Source: Mycolicibacterium mageritense
Lineage (GTDB): Bacteria; Actinomycetota; Actinomycetes; Mycobacteriales; Mycobacteriaceae
Assembly: GCF_010727475.1 (NCBI RefSeq)
Contig: NZ_AP022567.1
Coordinates: 7,192,001-7,256,000 of the forward strand
Reading direction: 5' to 3'
DNA: 64,000 bases
The translations under genes were made by a program, and so were the position numbers. Each line of letters starts with the position of its first letter. Position 1 is the stretch's first letter. Below the pieces are notes generated by a model. It was given only the letters and a program-made list of their open reading frames with translations. It searched no databases and was not told the origin of the DNA. Positions 30,278-39,880 of this stretch are shown in pieces.

Positions 30278-31862
30278 GGATCGTCACACCCCGGTGCACG
30301 GTCCGGCGACACCGCGGCAACTGTGCGCCTGCGGTCAGCCGAGGCAGTGCGGGAACCCGGGACCGCGGGTCGGTCGACCACCGCTGCACGGCATTTGCCG
30401 GAGCGCTGACCTCGAGGCCGTCGGCGTCCCAGATCGCGTAGCTGGCGGCGGCGCCCGGTACCAGGGTGCCGGTGATGCCGTCGCGGACCCCGCAGGCCCG
30501 CCAGCCGCCGCGGGTCGCCGCGGCGAACGCGGCGCGCGCCGATATCGCGCTGCCGCTCGTCCGGTGCTCGATCGCGGCGCGCACGGTTGCCCACGGGTTC
30601 ATGCCCGTGACGGGGCTGTCGGAACCGAATGCGAGGGGCACGCCTTCGGATGCTAACAGCGCCAGCGGGTTGAGCCTGCCGACTCGATCAGGCCCGAGAC
30701 GCTGGGCATACATGCCGTCGCCACCGCCCCACAGCGCGTCGAAGTTGGGCTGCATGCTCGCGATCACCCCGGCGGCCCCGAGGCGCACGGCCTGGTCGCC
30801 GTCGACCATCTCCAGATGCTCGAGGCGGTGACCGCAACGCGCGGTCGCCGGACCCCCGAACCGGTCGACGACCGTGGCCACGGCGTCGACGACTGCGCCG
30901 ACTGCCGCGTCACCGATCACGTGGAATCCGGCGGGTATGCCCGCCTCGGTGCAGGCCTGCAGATGGGCCGTGATCGCGCCCGCATCGAGGTAGCTGTTGC
31001 CACAGGTGTGTGGGGCGTCGGTGTAGGGCTCGCGCAGCCACGCGGTGCGTGAACCGAGTGCGCCGTCGACGAAGAGGTCGCCCGCCAGCCCGTGCGCGCC
31101 GGTCTCGGCGATCAGCGCCTTGGCGTGTTCGGCGTCCGCGACGGCCTCGCCCCAATAGCCGACGACTTCGACACCGTGCTCGACGGCGCGCAGCTCGTCC
31201 CAGTCGTCGCGGCCGCCGATCTGCGGTCCGGCACATTCGTGTACCGCGACGATGCCGAGGCCTGCGGCATGGTCGAGCGCGGCGACCCGCGCCGCGTGGC
31301 GCTGCCGCGGTGTCAGCGCGTTCCTGGCCGCGGCCCGCACCAGATGATGCGCGTCGGCACTCAGCGGCTGTTGGGGTGCGAATCCGGTGGCGTCGGCCAG
31401 ACCTGGTACCTGCCTGCGCAGCGCGGTGGTCGCCGCTGCCGAGTGCACGTCGACGCGCGCCAGATATGCGGGCCGCTCCCCCAGGACGGCGTCGAGGTCG
31501 TCGGTGGTCGGCGCGGTGCGCTCGGGCCAGCCCGACTCGTCCCAGCCATGGCCCCACACGGGCCCGTCCGGGTGCCGGTGCGCGTACTCGGCGATCAGCT
31601 GCAGGCAGTGCCGCAGCGACGTGGCTTCCCGCAGGTCTAGGCCGTCGATGTTGAGCCCGGTGGCGGTGACGTGGACGTGGCTGTCGACGAACGCGGGTGC
31701 GACGAAGCCGCCGTCGAGGTCGACGACGCGGGCCTCGGGAAACTGCGACCGGCCGATGTCGTCACTACCCAGCCACGCGATCACGCCGTCGCGGACCGCG
31801 AACGCGGTGGCGTCGGGATGGGACGGACTGTGAATCCGTCCGTTGATCAGTAGTGTCGTCAA
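30270..31862 (-). CDS. YtcJ-like metal-dependent amidohydrolase
   Basis: The protein has about 530 aa in amidohydrolase family 3. The entry sheet LLINGRIHSP is followed by the metal motif HVH at 62-64 (VDSHVHVTATG). It also has WGHGWDESGWP, VHECAGPQIGG, FHVIGDAAVGAVVDA, HRLEHLEMV, and FGSDSPVTGMNPW with the conserved Asp. Members hydrolyse exocyclic amides or related C-N bonds; the substrate is unknown. I take TTG 31862 as start because the conserved first strand begins right there and the upstream frame runs into fxsA; GTG or ATG alternatives are absent nearby. It lies 16 bp after fxsA and overlaps lnt by 8 bp, so it belongs to the fxsA-amidohydrolase-lnt-ppm1 run. Confidence 0.88.
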   Translation of the reverse strand: MTTLLINGRIHSPSHPDATAFAVRDGVIAWLGSDDIGRSQFPEARVVDLDGGFVAPAFVDSHVHVTATGLNIDGLDLREATSLRHCLQLIAEYAHRHPDGPVWGHGWDESGWPERTAPTTDDLDAVLGERPAYLARVDVHSAAATTALRRQVPGLADATGFAPQQPLSADAHHLVRAAARNALTPRQRHAARVAALDHAAGLGIVAVHECAGPQIGGRDDWDELRAVEHGVEVVGYWGEAVADAEHAKALIAETGAHGLAGDLFVDGALGSRTAWLREPYTDAPHTCGNSYLDAGAITAHLQACTEAGIPAGFHVIGDAAVGAVVDAVATVVDRFGGPATARCGHRLEHLEMVDGDQAVRLGAAGVIASMQPNFDALWGGGDGMYAQRLGPDRVGRLNPLALLASEGVPLAFGSDSPVTGMNPWATVRAAIEHRTSGSAISARAAFAAATRGGWRACGVRDGITGTLVPGAAASYAIWDADGLEVSAPANAVQRWSTDPRSRVPALPRLTAGAQLPRCRRTVHRGVTIHG

Positions 31863-31878
31863 GCTTTCGGTGGGCTGG

Positions 31879-32379
31879 CTAGGCCGTAGGCGGCAGGCGA
31901 TGGTGGTCGAAGCCGCGAGCGTCCCCGGTGACATCGTCGGTGACATCGATGACTTCGCCGTCAATGTAGTCGCCCCGACGCCCGGGGTATGCGGCGGTAC
32001 CGGCAGACCACGCCGCAGCTGTGACCAGCGGCACGCGGCGGGCGGCCATCGCGGTGAGCACCGGGCGGGCCACCGCGCGCGTCGGCGGGAGCAGCAGCAG
32101 CGCACCGATCACCGAACTGGCCAGGCCGGGAACCACCACCAGCACCGTGCCGAGCGCCACCAGCACGCTGTCGGTGAGCGCGCCGTGGGCAGTGGTGGCG
32201 TCGAGTCCGGCGCGGAGCCGTCGCACGTGCCTGCTGAGCTGCGAGCCGGCCAATGCGAGGCCGACGACGAACGACGCCAGCAGCAACAGCACGGTCCAGC
32301 CGAAACCGATGGTCGCCACGAGGGCGATCACCACCGCCAATTCGACCAGTGCGTAGATCCCGAACAGCCGCTTAGCCAT
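31879..32379 (-). CDS. fxsA: FxsA-family membrane protein
   Basis: The protein has 166 aa. It has the FxsA pattern of a first helix (LFGIYALVELAVVIALV), a second helix pair around FVVGLALAGSQL, and a conserved third region LVVVPGLASSVIGALLLLPP. A C-terminal cytosolic tail is rich in Asp. In E. coli FxsA relieves F-plasmid exclusion of phage T7; the cellular role elsewhere is unknown. ATG at 32379. It lies 37 bp after a PPOX-fold gene and 16 bp before the amidohydrolase on the same strand. Confidence 0.88.
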   Translation of the reverse strand: MAKRLFGIYALVELAVVIALVATIGFGWTVLLLLASFVVGLALAGSQLSRHVRRLRAGLDATTAHGALTDSVLVALGTVLVVVPGLASSVIGALLLLPPTRAVARPVLTAMAARRVPLVTAAAWSAGTAAYPGRRGDYIDGEVIDVTDDVTGDARGFDHHRLPPTA

Positions 32380-32416
32380 GTCGGTTCAACGTCCGGCGGC
32401 GCCGGGAGGTTCCGCC

Positions 32417-32803
32417 TCAGCCCGCGGCGCGCACCTCGATGGCACTGTGCACCTTGTCGATGCCGCCACGCAGGAGCGCCTGTGGCACGAAGTACCAGGC
32501 ATGGTTCCAATACCGCCGGATGATCGCGTTGAACACCCGCCGGGTCTCGGACTTCGGCAGGTTGCGGGCCACCGCCTCGACCGGATCCCCCTTCGGGGCG
32601 CCGAGCACACCGCACTTCTGGATGGTGACCCGCGGGGCGTTGTTGATGCGCTTGGTCTTCCACGACCCGTCGTCGGTGATGATCAGCAGCCTGTCGCCGT
32701 CGGGGACGCCCCACACAGCGGTCGGCTTGGGCTTGCCGTCCTTGGTGAAGGTGGTCAGCAGCAGGTACTTCTCGCGGTAGACGTCCTCGAAGGCGGGTGA
32801 CAT
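32417..32803 (-). CDS. PPOX-fold, probably F420-dependent, oxidoreductase (copy 1)
   Basis: The protein has 128 aa with the split-barrel flavin/deazaflavin-binding fold: YLLLTTFTKDGKPKPTAVWGVPDGDRLLIIT, then SWKTKRINNAPRVTIQKC and DPVEAVARNLP. The length and KPKPTAVW motif match the TIGR03666-type family that includes Rv2061c, the neighbour of cobN in M. tuberculosis. These proteins are thought to use F420 or flavin for reduction of unknown compounds. It is a tandem paralog of the next gene upstream (6 bp gap). ATG at 32803. Confidence 0.85.
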   Translation of the reverse strand: MSPAFEDVYREKYLLLTTFTKDGKPKPTAVWGVPDGDRLLIITDDGSWKTKRINNAPRVTIQKCGVLGAPKGDPVEAVARNLPKSETRRVFNAIIRRYWNHAWYFVPQALLRGGIDKVHSAIEVRAAG

Positions 32804-32809
32804 GGCAGC

Positions 32810-33193
32810 TCAGCTAGCCGGTTTCAGCAGGAGCGAAACATTGTTCTGCATGCCACCGCGCAGCTTGGAGAAGAGGTTGAAGGTCTTGCCCAGCAGGCCG
32901 TAGCGCTTGCCGATCGCGTCGTAGGTGGCGCCGTTGGCCGATCTGGGCAGGATCTCGGCGACGGCCTCGACGGCCTCGCTCTTCGGATTGCCGCGCACAT
33001 CGCACACCGCGACGGTGCCCCTGGGCGTGTTGCGGATGCGCTTGACCTTCCAGGACGTCTCCTGCGTGATCACGACGAGCCCCTCGGGGGATGGCGCGGC
33101 CCAAATCGCGGTCGGCTTGGGCCTGCCGTCCTTGGTGAACGTGGTCAGCAGGAGGTAGTTGGCCTTGGCGACATCGTCGAAGGTGAGAGCCAT
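32810..33193 (-). CDS. PPOX-fold, probably F420-dependent, oxidoreductase (copy 2)
   Basis: The protein has 127 aa. It shares YLLLTTFTKDGRPKPTAIW, SWKVKRIRNTPRGTVAVCD and EAVEAVAEILPRS with the downstream copy at 32417, and differs in the C-terminal third. The two look like a tandem duplication that has diverged. The ATG 33193 is preferred over an upstream GTG-type extension because a TAGATT -10 lies 7 bp before it, which points to a leaderless message. It is the first gene of the unit that runs into fxsA, the amidohydrolase, lnt and ppm1. Confidence 0.85.
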   Translation of the reverse strand: MALTFDDVAKANYLLLTTFTKDGRPKPTAIWAAPSPEGLVVITQETSWKVKRIRNTPRGTVAVCDVRGNPKSEAVEAVAEILPRSANGATYDAIGKRYGLLGKTFNLFSKLRGGMQNNVSLLLKPAS

Positions 33194-33200
33194 GGCAGCC

Positions 33201-33206
33201 AATCTA
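33201..33206 (-). promoter_or_regulatory. -10 element for the PPOX pair
   Basis: On the minus strand TAGATT (TANNNT) ends 7 bp before the ATG at 33193 and there is no Shine-Dalgarno sequence; probably leaderless. Confidence 0.45.
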
Positions 33207-33229
33207 GCCAAGAACCCGACAGCCGATGG

Positions 33230-33280
33230 CTCTGCGAACGGGGCGACGATGTGCGAGAACGGCGCACCCCGACCGCAGAG
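33230..33280 (-). terminator. Imperfect hairpin after cobN
   Basis: Two paired segments, ctctgcg (33230-33236)/cgcagag (33274-33280) and cgggg (33239-33243)/ccccg (33267-33271), form an interrupted stem in the 96-bp gap between the cobN stop and the PPOX gene. There is no U-tract. It also looks like a member of the intergenic hairpin class seen near 14.1-14.5 kb. Confidence 0.5.
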
Positions 33281-33289
33281 TCAGCGGTG

Positions 33290-36200
33290 TCAGCCTTCGA
33301 GTTCGCCCTCGGTCTCCAGCAGCACCTGTCGCAGCCCGTCGAGCGTGGCCTGCTCGGGCTGCGCCCACATCCCCCGTCCGGCCGCCTCCAGCAGTCGCTC
33401 GGCCATGCCGTGCAGGGCCCACGGATTGGACTCGTTCATGAACTTGCGGTTCTCGTCGTCGAGCACGTACTCGGCGGACAAGCGCTCGTACATCCAGTCG
33501 GCCATCACATGCGCCGTGGCGTCGTAGCCGAACAGATAGTCGACCGTGGCGGCCATCTCGAACGCGCCCTTGTAGCCATGCCTGCGCATCGCGGTGATCC
33601 AGCGCGGATTGACCACGCGGGCCCGGAACACCCGGTTGGTCTCCTCCGACAGCGTGCGGGTACGCACCGCGTCGGGCCGCGTGTTGTCGCCGATGTAGGC
33701 CGCGGGCGCCGCACCCGTCAGCGCCCGCACCGTGGCGACCATGCCGCCGTGGTACTGGAAGTAGTCGTCCGAATCTGCGATGTCGTGTTCGCGGGTGTCG
33801 GTGTTCTTGGCCGCCACGGCAATTCGCCGGTAGGCGCGGTTCATGTCGTCGGCGGCGGGTGCGCCGTCGAGGCCGCGGCCGTAGGCGAACCCGCCCCACG
33901 CGGTGTACACCGCAGCCAGGTCGGCGTCGTCGCGCCAGTTGCGGCTGTCGATCAGTTGCAGCAGGCCAGCACCGTACGTTCCCGGCTTGGAGCCGAAAAT
34001 CCGTGTGGTGGCGCGTCTTTGATCACCGTGTTCGGCCAGGTCGGCCTGGGCGTGGGCGCGTACGAAGTTGTCCTCGGCCGGCTCGTCGAGGCCCGCGACC
34101 AGCGCCACCGCGTCGTCGAGCATCGTGACCACATGGGGGAAGGCGTCGCGGAAGAATCCGGAGATGCGCACCGTCACGTCGATGCGGGGCCTGCCGAGCT
34201 CGGCCAACGGGATGGCCCGCAGATCCACGACGCGGCGCGAGGCGTCGTCCCACACCGGCCGAACCCCCAGCAGCGCAAGCACTTCGGCGATGTCGTCGCC
34301 CGCGGTGCGCATGGCCGACGTTCCCCACACGGAGAGTCCCACCGACTGCGGCCAGCGGCCGTGATCCTCGCGGTACCGTGCCAGCAGCGAATCCGCCATC
34401 GCCACACCGGTTTCCCAGGCCAGCCGCGACGGCACGGCCTTGGGGTCCACCGAATAGAAGTTGCGGCCCGTGGGCAGCACGTTGACCAGGCCGCGCAGCG
34501 GCGAGCCCGACGGGCCCGAAGCGATGAAGCCGCCGGCCAGGGCACGCAACACCTGGTCGATCTCACCGGCGGTGCCGGCCAGCCGCGGCACCACCTCGGT
34601 GGCGGCGAACCGCAGGATGCGGGCCACCTCGGCGTCGTCGGTCAGCGTGTCGACAGCATCGGCGTCCCACCCGGTTCGCTGCAGTGCGGCAACCAGTTCC
34701 CTGGCCCCGGCCTCGGCGGCGTCGACGGCCGTGCGGTCGTCGGTGCCGTCCTCGGTCAGGCCAAGCGCCTGGCGCAGACCCGGTACGGTCTGCTCGCCGC
34801 CGAACAACTGCCGGGCCCGCAGGATGGCCAGCACCAGGTCGAGTTCACCGTCACCGGCGGGCTTCTGCCCCAGCACGTGCAGGCCGTCGCGGATCTGCAC
34901 ATCCTTGATCTCGCACAGCCAGCCGTCGACGTGTAGCAGCATGTCGCCGAACGAGTCCTCGTCGGGACGATCCTCCAGGCCCAGATCATGGTCCATCTTG
35001 GCCGCGCGCATCAGCGTCCAGATCTGCTGGCGGATGGCCGGGAGCTTGCCGGGGTCGAGAGCGGACACCGTGGCGTGCTCGTCGAGCAGTTGCTCCAGAC
35101 GCGCGATGTCCCCGTAGGTTTCGGCGCGCGCCATCGGTGGGATGAGATGGTCGACGAGCGTGGCATGGGCGCGGCGTTTGGCCTGCGTGCCCTCCCCCGG
35201 ATCGTTGACCAGGAACGGGTAGATCAACGGCAGGTCGCCGAGTGCGGCGTCGGTGCCGCAGGCCGCGCTCATGCCGAGGGTCTTGCCGGGCAGCCATTCC
35301 AGGTTGCCGTGCTTGCCCAGGTGCACGACGGCGTCGGCGCGAAATGACTCGGGGAACGCCGAATCCAACCAGCGGTAAGCGGCCAGGTAGTGGTGGCTGG
35401 GCGGCAGATCCGGGTCGTGATAGATGGCCACCGGGTTTTCGCCGAACCCGCGCGGCGGCTGCACCATCAGCACCACGTTGCCCGCCCGGATCGCGGCGAT
35501 CACGATCTCCCCGTCGGGGTTCTGGCTGCGGTCGACGAACAACTCGCCCGGCGGCGGGCCCCAGTGCTCGACGACAGCGTCGGCGAGATCGGTTGGCAGC
35601 GTCGCGAACCACTCGCGATAGTCCTTGGCGGACACGCGGATCGGGTTGCCGGCCAGTTGTGCGTCGGTCAGCCAGTCAGGATCCTGACCGCCACGTTCGA
35701 TCAACGCGTGGATCAGGGCGTCGCCATCGCCTGCGTCGAGCCCGGGGATTTCACCCACCTGGTAACCGGCCTCGCGCATCGCGCGCAGCAGCGCGACGGC
35801 ACTGGCCGGGGTGTCCAGGCCGACCGCGTTCCCGATGCGGGCATGCTTGGTGGGATAAGCCGAAAAGACCAGGGCGACCCGCTTTTCCGCGGCGGGCGTG
35901 CCGCGCAGCCGGGCGTGGCGGACGGCCAGTCCGGCCACGCGGGCGCAGCGCTCCGGGTCGGCCACATAGGAGATGAGCCCTTCCGAGTCGATCTCCTTGA
36001 ACGAGAACGGAACCGTGATGATGCGGCCGTCGAATTCCGGCACCGCGACCTGGCTCGCGACGTCCAACGGGGACATGCCGTCGTCGTTGGACGCCCATTG
36101 GTCACGTGAGCCGGTGAGGCAGAGTCCTTGCAGGATGGGCACATCGAGCGCCGCGAGGTGCGCCACGCTCCAGGTGTCGTCTGCACCGCCCGCACCGACC

Positions 36201-36907
36201 GCGGCGGGGGTCGCACCGCCCGCCGCGAGCACTGTGGTGATCAGCGCGTCGGCTGTGCCCAGCAGTTCGAGCAGTTCGGGTTCCGCGGTGCGCAGCGACG
36301 CGCAGAACACCGGTAGCGGCCGGCCGCCCGCGTGTTCGATTGCCGTGCACAGCGCGTCGACGTAGCCGGTATTGCCCGCGAGTTGCTGGGCCCGGTAATA
36401 CAGCACGGCGATGGTGGGCCCGTCCGCGCCGGATGCGGTGCGCTCCAGCACCCCCCAGCTCGGCGTCGTCACGGGCGGTTCGAATCCGAATCCGGTCATC
36501 AGCAGGGTGTCGGACAGGAAGGAATGGAGATTCGCCAGGTTGGTCACGCCGCCCTGGGCGAGATAGGTGTGGGTCTGCAGGGCGACGCCCTGCGGGGCGG
36601 TGGAGTGCCCCATCAGCTCGGCGTCGGGTGACTGCTCGCCGCTGACCACGACCGTGGGGACTCCGCTGGCCACCACCGCGGCGATACCGTCCTGCCAGGC
36701 CCGGTACCCACCGAGGATGCGGATCACGGCGACATCGGCACCGTCCAGCAGTTCTTCGAGTTCGCCGGTGACCAGCCGGGAAGGGTTGGCCCACCGGAAC
36801 CCCGCTGCGCTGGCGCGAGCCGTGATCAGGTCGGTGTCAGACGTCGACAGCAGCAGGACGGTGGGACGCGGTGATGCGGAGGTGGCCACGCACCATTCGT
36901 ACCGCAC
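33290..36907 (-). CDS. cobN: Cobaltochelatase large subunit CobN
   Basis: The protein has up to 1205 aa and belongs to the CobN/magnesium-chelatase-H family. The start region PTVLLLSTSDTDLITARA, then RWANPSR and VIRILGGYRAWQDG, matches mycobacterial CobN. Later landmarks include VHLGKHGNLEWLPGK, RETYGDIARLEQLLDE-like helices, and RNFYSVDPKAVPS. With CobS and CobT (not in the window) it inserts Co2+ into hydrogenobyrinate a,c-diamide at the cost of ATP. The start is uncertain: GTG 36907 has aaggtga just upstream; GTG 36889 is nearer the M. tuberculosis N-terminus. The ribosome site and the 36907 start lie in a long hairpin (36898-36940). A 35-codon membrane peptide gene precedes it by 42 bp. 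Confidence 0.96.
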   Translation of the reverse strand: MRYEWCVATSASPRPTVLLLSTSDTDLITARASAAGFRWANPSRLVTGELEELLDGADVAVIRILGGYRAWQDGIAAVVASGVPTVVVSGEQSPDAELMGHSTAPQGVALQTHTYLAQGGVTNLANLHSFLSDTLLMTGFGFEPPVTTPSWGVLERTASGADGPTIAVLYYRAQQLAGNTGYVDALCTAIEHAGGRPLPVFCASLRTAEPELLELLGTADALITTVLAAGGATPAAVGAGGADDTWSVAHLAALDVPILQGLCLTGSRDQWASNDDGMSPLDVASQVAVPEFDGRIITVPFSFKEIDSEGLISYVADPERCARVAGLAVRHARLRGTPAAEKRVALVFSAYPTKHARIGNAVGLDTPASAVALLRAMREAGYQVGEIPGLDAGDGDALIHALIERGGQDPDWLTDAQLAGNPIRVSAKDYREWFATLPTDLADAVVEHWGPPPGELFVDRSQNPDGEIVIAAIRAGNVVLMVQPPRGFGENPVAIYHDPDLPPSHHYLAAYRWLDSAFPESFRADAVVHLGKHGNLEWLPGKTLGMSAACGTDAALGDLPLIYPFLVNDPGEGTQAKRRAHATLVDHLIPPMARAETYGDIARLEQLLDEHATVSALDPGKLPAIRQQIWTLMRAAKMDHDLGLEDRPDEDSFGDMLLHVDGWLCEIKDVQIRDGLHVLGQKPAGDGELDLVLAILRARQLFGGEQTVPGLRQALGLTEDGTDDRTAVDAAEAGARELVAALQRTGWDADAVDTLTDDAEVARILRFAATEVVPRLAGTAGEIDQVLRALAGGFIASGPSGSPLRGLVNVLPTGRNFYSVDPKAVPSRLAWETGVAMADSLLARYREDHGRWPQSVGLSVWGTSAMRTAGDDIAEVLALLGVRPVWDDASRRVVDLRAIPLAELGRPRIDVTVRISGFFRDAFPHVVTMLDDAVALVAGLDEPAEDNFVRAHAQADLAEHGDQRRATTRIFGSKPGTYGAGLLQLIDSRNWRDDADLAAVYTAWGGFAYGRGLDGAPAADDMNRAYRRIAVAAKNTDTREHDIADSDDYFQYHGGMVATVRALTGAAPAAYIGDNTRPDAVRTRTLSEETNRVFRARVVNPRWITAMRRHGYKGAFEMAATVDYLFGYDATAHVMADWMYERLSAEYVLDDENRKFMNESNPWALHGMAERLLEAAGRGMWAQPEQATLDGLRQVLLETEGELEG

Positions 36908-36940
36908 CGATCACCTTGCCGGTAAGCTCGGTGCGGTACG
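36898..36940 (-). promoter_or_regulatory. Hairpin enclosing the cobN ribosome site and start
   Basis: cgtaccgcaccga (36898-36910) and tcggtgcggtacg (36928-36940) are perfect 13-bp inverted arms around a 17-nt loop. On the mRNA the loop contains the aaggtga ribosome site and the 3' arm contains the GTG at 36907. The structure could hold the start region closed until something opens it. Confidence 0.6.
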
Positions 36941-36949
36941 GGCGGGACG

Positions 36950-37057
36950 TCAGGCCTGGATCTCGCCGAACCGGTCGTGCCACGACTGCCGGTACGGCCG
37001 GCCCGCAGCGGCCACGAGCACCAACACGAACGCAGCGAATGCGCCGAATGCAAGCAT
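36950..37057 (-). CDS. 35-aa single-span membrane microprotein upstream of cobN
   Basis: The peptide starts MLAFGAFAAFVLVLVAAAG, one hydrophobic helix, followed by a basic and polar tail (RPYRQSWHDRFGEIQA). The ATG at 37057 has a strong ribosome site (gaggagagg, spacing about 7), much better than most genes here, which is why I call it real. The stop is 42 bp before cobN on the same strand. I do not recognise the family; it is too short for CbtB and lacks its His motif. It could be a membrane partner, a leader peptide that controls cobN translation, or unrelated. Confidence 0.6.
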   Translation of the reverse strand: MLAFGAFAAFVLVLVAAAGRPYRQSWHDRFGEIQA

Positions 37058-37180
37058 GGTCGTTCCTCTCCTCGATCGGTGAACCATCCCGGTACCGGCG
37101 GTCCCGGGTACACGATCGACGGTACGTCGGATCGCCGCGAAAGTCGTCAATGTGTAAGGGAGCGAACAGCTTTCCCGATC

Positions 37181-37196
37181 AGTGACGAATGTCACA
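37181..37196. promoter_or_regulatory. CRP-like palindrome upstream of the cobN unit
   Basis: AGTGACGAATGTCACA fits the TGTGA-N6-TCACA cAMP-receptor-protein pattern with one mismatch (first base). It lies 124 bp upstream of the microprotein start and 2 bp from the end of the upstream gene. The 140-bp gap is otherwise without a recognised site, and no B12-box (GCCACTG) was seen. Confidence 0.45.
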
Positions 37197-37197
37197 A

Positions 37198-37677
37198 TCA
37201 GCCCGAACGGCCGGCCTCCCACCTGCTGTTATCCAGGAACGGCCGGATCGCCACGAGGTACGCCCCCGCAACGCTCAGCGGCGCCAGCAACGGCAGCCAC
37301 GGCACTCCGGCAGGCAACGTCACGGCCGCCACCCCGGTCGCGGTGAAGCCGATCGCACTCAGCACCGTGGACCGCGTGGTCGTCACGACCGCGGGCGCGC
37401 CGACCGCGTGCCGGATCACCAGATACGCGGTTGCGGACAACCCCGACAGGGCGGCGAACAGCGGCGGCGGATCGGACAGTGCGAGCGCGGCGACGGTGGC
37501 CAGCACGGCCACGGTCGCCGCGGGCCTCAGCAGCAGGCCGACTGCCACGCCGGCGGCGCTCACCGCGGCGGCCAACAGCGCGGGGCCATCGGCCGGCGCG
37601 GCCGCTGCGGCCACCATCAGCAGCCCGAACACCGTCGAGAACGCGCGCGGGGCGGGCTGGGCAGCGGCCATGCTCAT
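37198..37677 (-). CDS. Integral membrane protein, last gene of the MoxR operon
   Basis: The protein has 159 aa with four or five hydrophobic helices rich in Ala, Val and Leu (for example FSTVFGLLMVAAAAAP, LLAAAVSAAGVAVGLLL, VLATVAALALS). No catalytic motif is seen. The ATG at 37677 overlaps the DUF58 stop by 4 bp (ATGA), which favours it over other starts. Small multi-span proteins at the end of MoxR-DUF58-DUF4129 operons are common but not understood. Confidence 0.8.
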   Translation of the reverse strand: MSMAAAQPAPRAFSTVFGLLMVAAAAAPADGPALLAAAVSAAGVAVGLLLRPAATVAVLATVAALALSDPPPLFAALSGLSATAYLVIRHAVGAPAVVTTTRSTVLSAIGFTATGVAAVTLPAGVPWLPLLAPLSVAGAYLVAIRPFLDNSRWEAGRSG

Positions 37678-38905
37678 CGCCGCCGGTGCCGGTCGGGGAT
37701 CAGCCGCATCGCGTCCTGCAGGCCCGTGTCGGGTCGCCAGCGCACCACGTCGATCCCGATCGTGCCCATGTCGCGGTACATCGTCGAGCGCTCGAGGGCC
37801 CACATTCGCGCGATGAGGGGGTCCAGGTCACCCGTGAACGGGGCGCCTTCGAGGACGTCGACGGCCACCACGGCATGCCCTCGCTTGCTCAGTTCGATCA
37901 ACGCCAGCGCGAACTCAGTGCTGAGCAGGGTCGAGATCGCGATCACCACGGATCCCGGCGGCACCGCGGCACGCGGCGCCAATGTGCCTGTGGTGGTTTC
38001 GAATCCGCTGCCCGCAGCCAGTACGGTGTCGAGCACGCGATAGAACTGCCTGCGCCCGATGTCGACCCCGAGCCAGCGGGGCTGCCTGCCGCCGAGCGCG
38101 ACGATGCCCGCGCGGTCACCGTTGCGCAGCGCGCTCTGCACGACCTGGGCGGCGCCCCGGGCGATGCGTTCGGTGGCATCGGTGGCCGGGCCGGGCGCCT
38201 GGTCGTGCGTGTCGATCAGCACGACCACGTCGGCGCCGCGGTCGGTCAACCGTTCCGTGACGTGCAGGCGGCCGCGACGTGCGCTCACCGGCCAGTTCAC
38301 GGTACGCAGGTGGTCGCCGGGCACGTACGGACGCACGTCGGCATATTCGACGCCCGGTCCCGTGTGCCGGGTCAGATGCGCCCCGAGCCGGTCGGGCAAC
38401 TCGGTGTGCGGGATCGCCGTGCCCTGTGGCGCCGCGAGCGGAAAGACGTAGAACTCGGCCGCGTCGACGACGCCGCGCCCGGCCCGAAGCCCACCGGGGG
38501 CCAAGACGTCGACGGTGGCCCGCGCCGGATATCGGCCCCAGCGCTCGGCTGTGCCGGCGACCGCAACCCGGGTGCGGGTGGCGTCGACCACGTCGAGCCG
38601 CATGCCGTCGACGCTGTCGATCTGCAGCGCGCAATCCGTTCCGCCGGCATCGACGGTCGCGTGCACCGTGAGCGCAGCGGTCTCTCCCTCGAAACACCGC
38701 ACCGCGCCGGGTTCGCCGTGCACGCGCACGTCGGCCGCGCGCCGCTGCCAGTGAATCGAACACAAGACGCCGATGAGCGGTGCGGCGAACGCGATCAGCT
38801 GCCACCGTGCCCCGATCACCGCAGCGCCGAGTGCGACCGCCACCACGGTGGCCAGCGCCTTCGCCAAAGGTGCGGGGCGCCATTGCAGTTCGACGTCGAC
38901 CGCGG

Positions 38906-38909
<4 letters not shown>
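37674..38909 (-). CDS. DUF58 protein (MoxR-associated)
   Basis: The protein has 411 aa. Two N-terminal membrane helices (about residues 15-50) are followed by a beta-rich region and the DUF58 core EYADVRPYVPGDHLRTVNWP (about 190-210). A von Willebrand A-like segment follows (ADVVVLIDTHDQ, DRAGIVALGG, GSVVIAISTLLS). The Asp-x-His in place of the DxSxS metal site suggests that the MIDAS is modified. These proteins are thought to work with MoxR AAA ATPases in folding or maturing envelope proteins. The GTG at 38909 overlaps moxR by 4 bp. Confidence 0.9.

Positions 38910-39876
<967 letters not shown>

Positions 39877-39880
<4 letters not shown>

Noticed and set aside
36908..37197. Cobalamin riboswitch upstream of cobN
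   Set aside because: No GCCACTG B12 box or multi-stem aptamer was found, and the space is partly used by the microprotein gene. A covariance-model search would decide.
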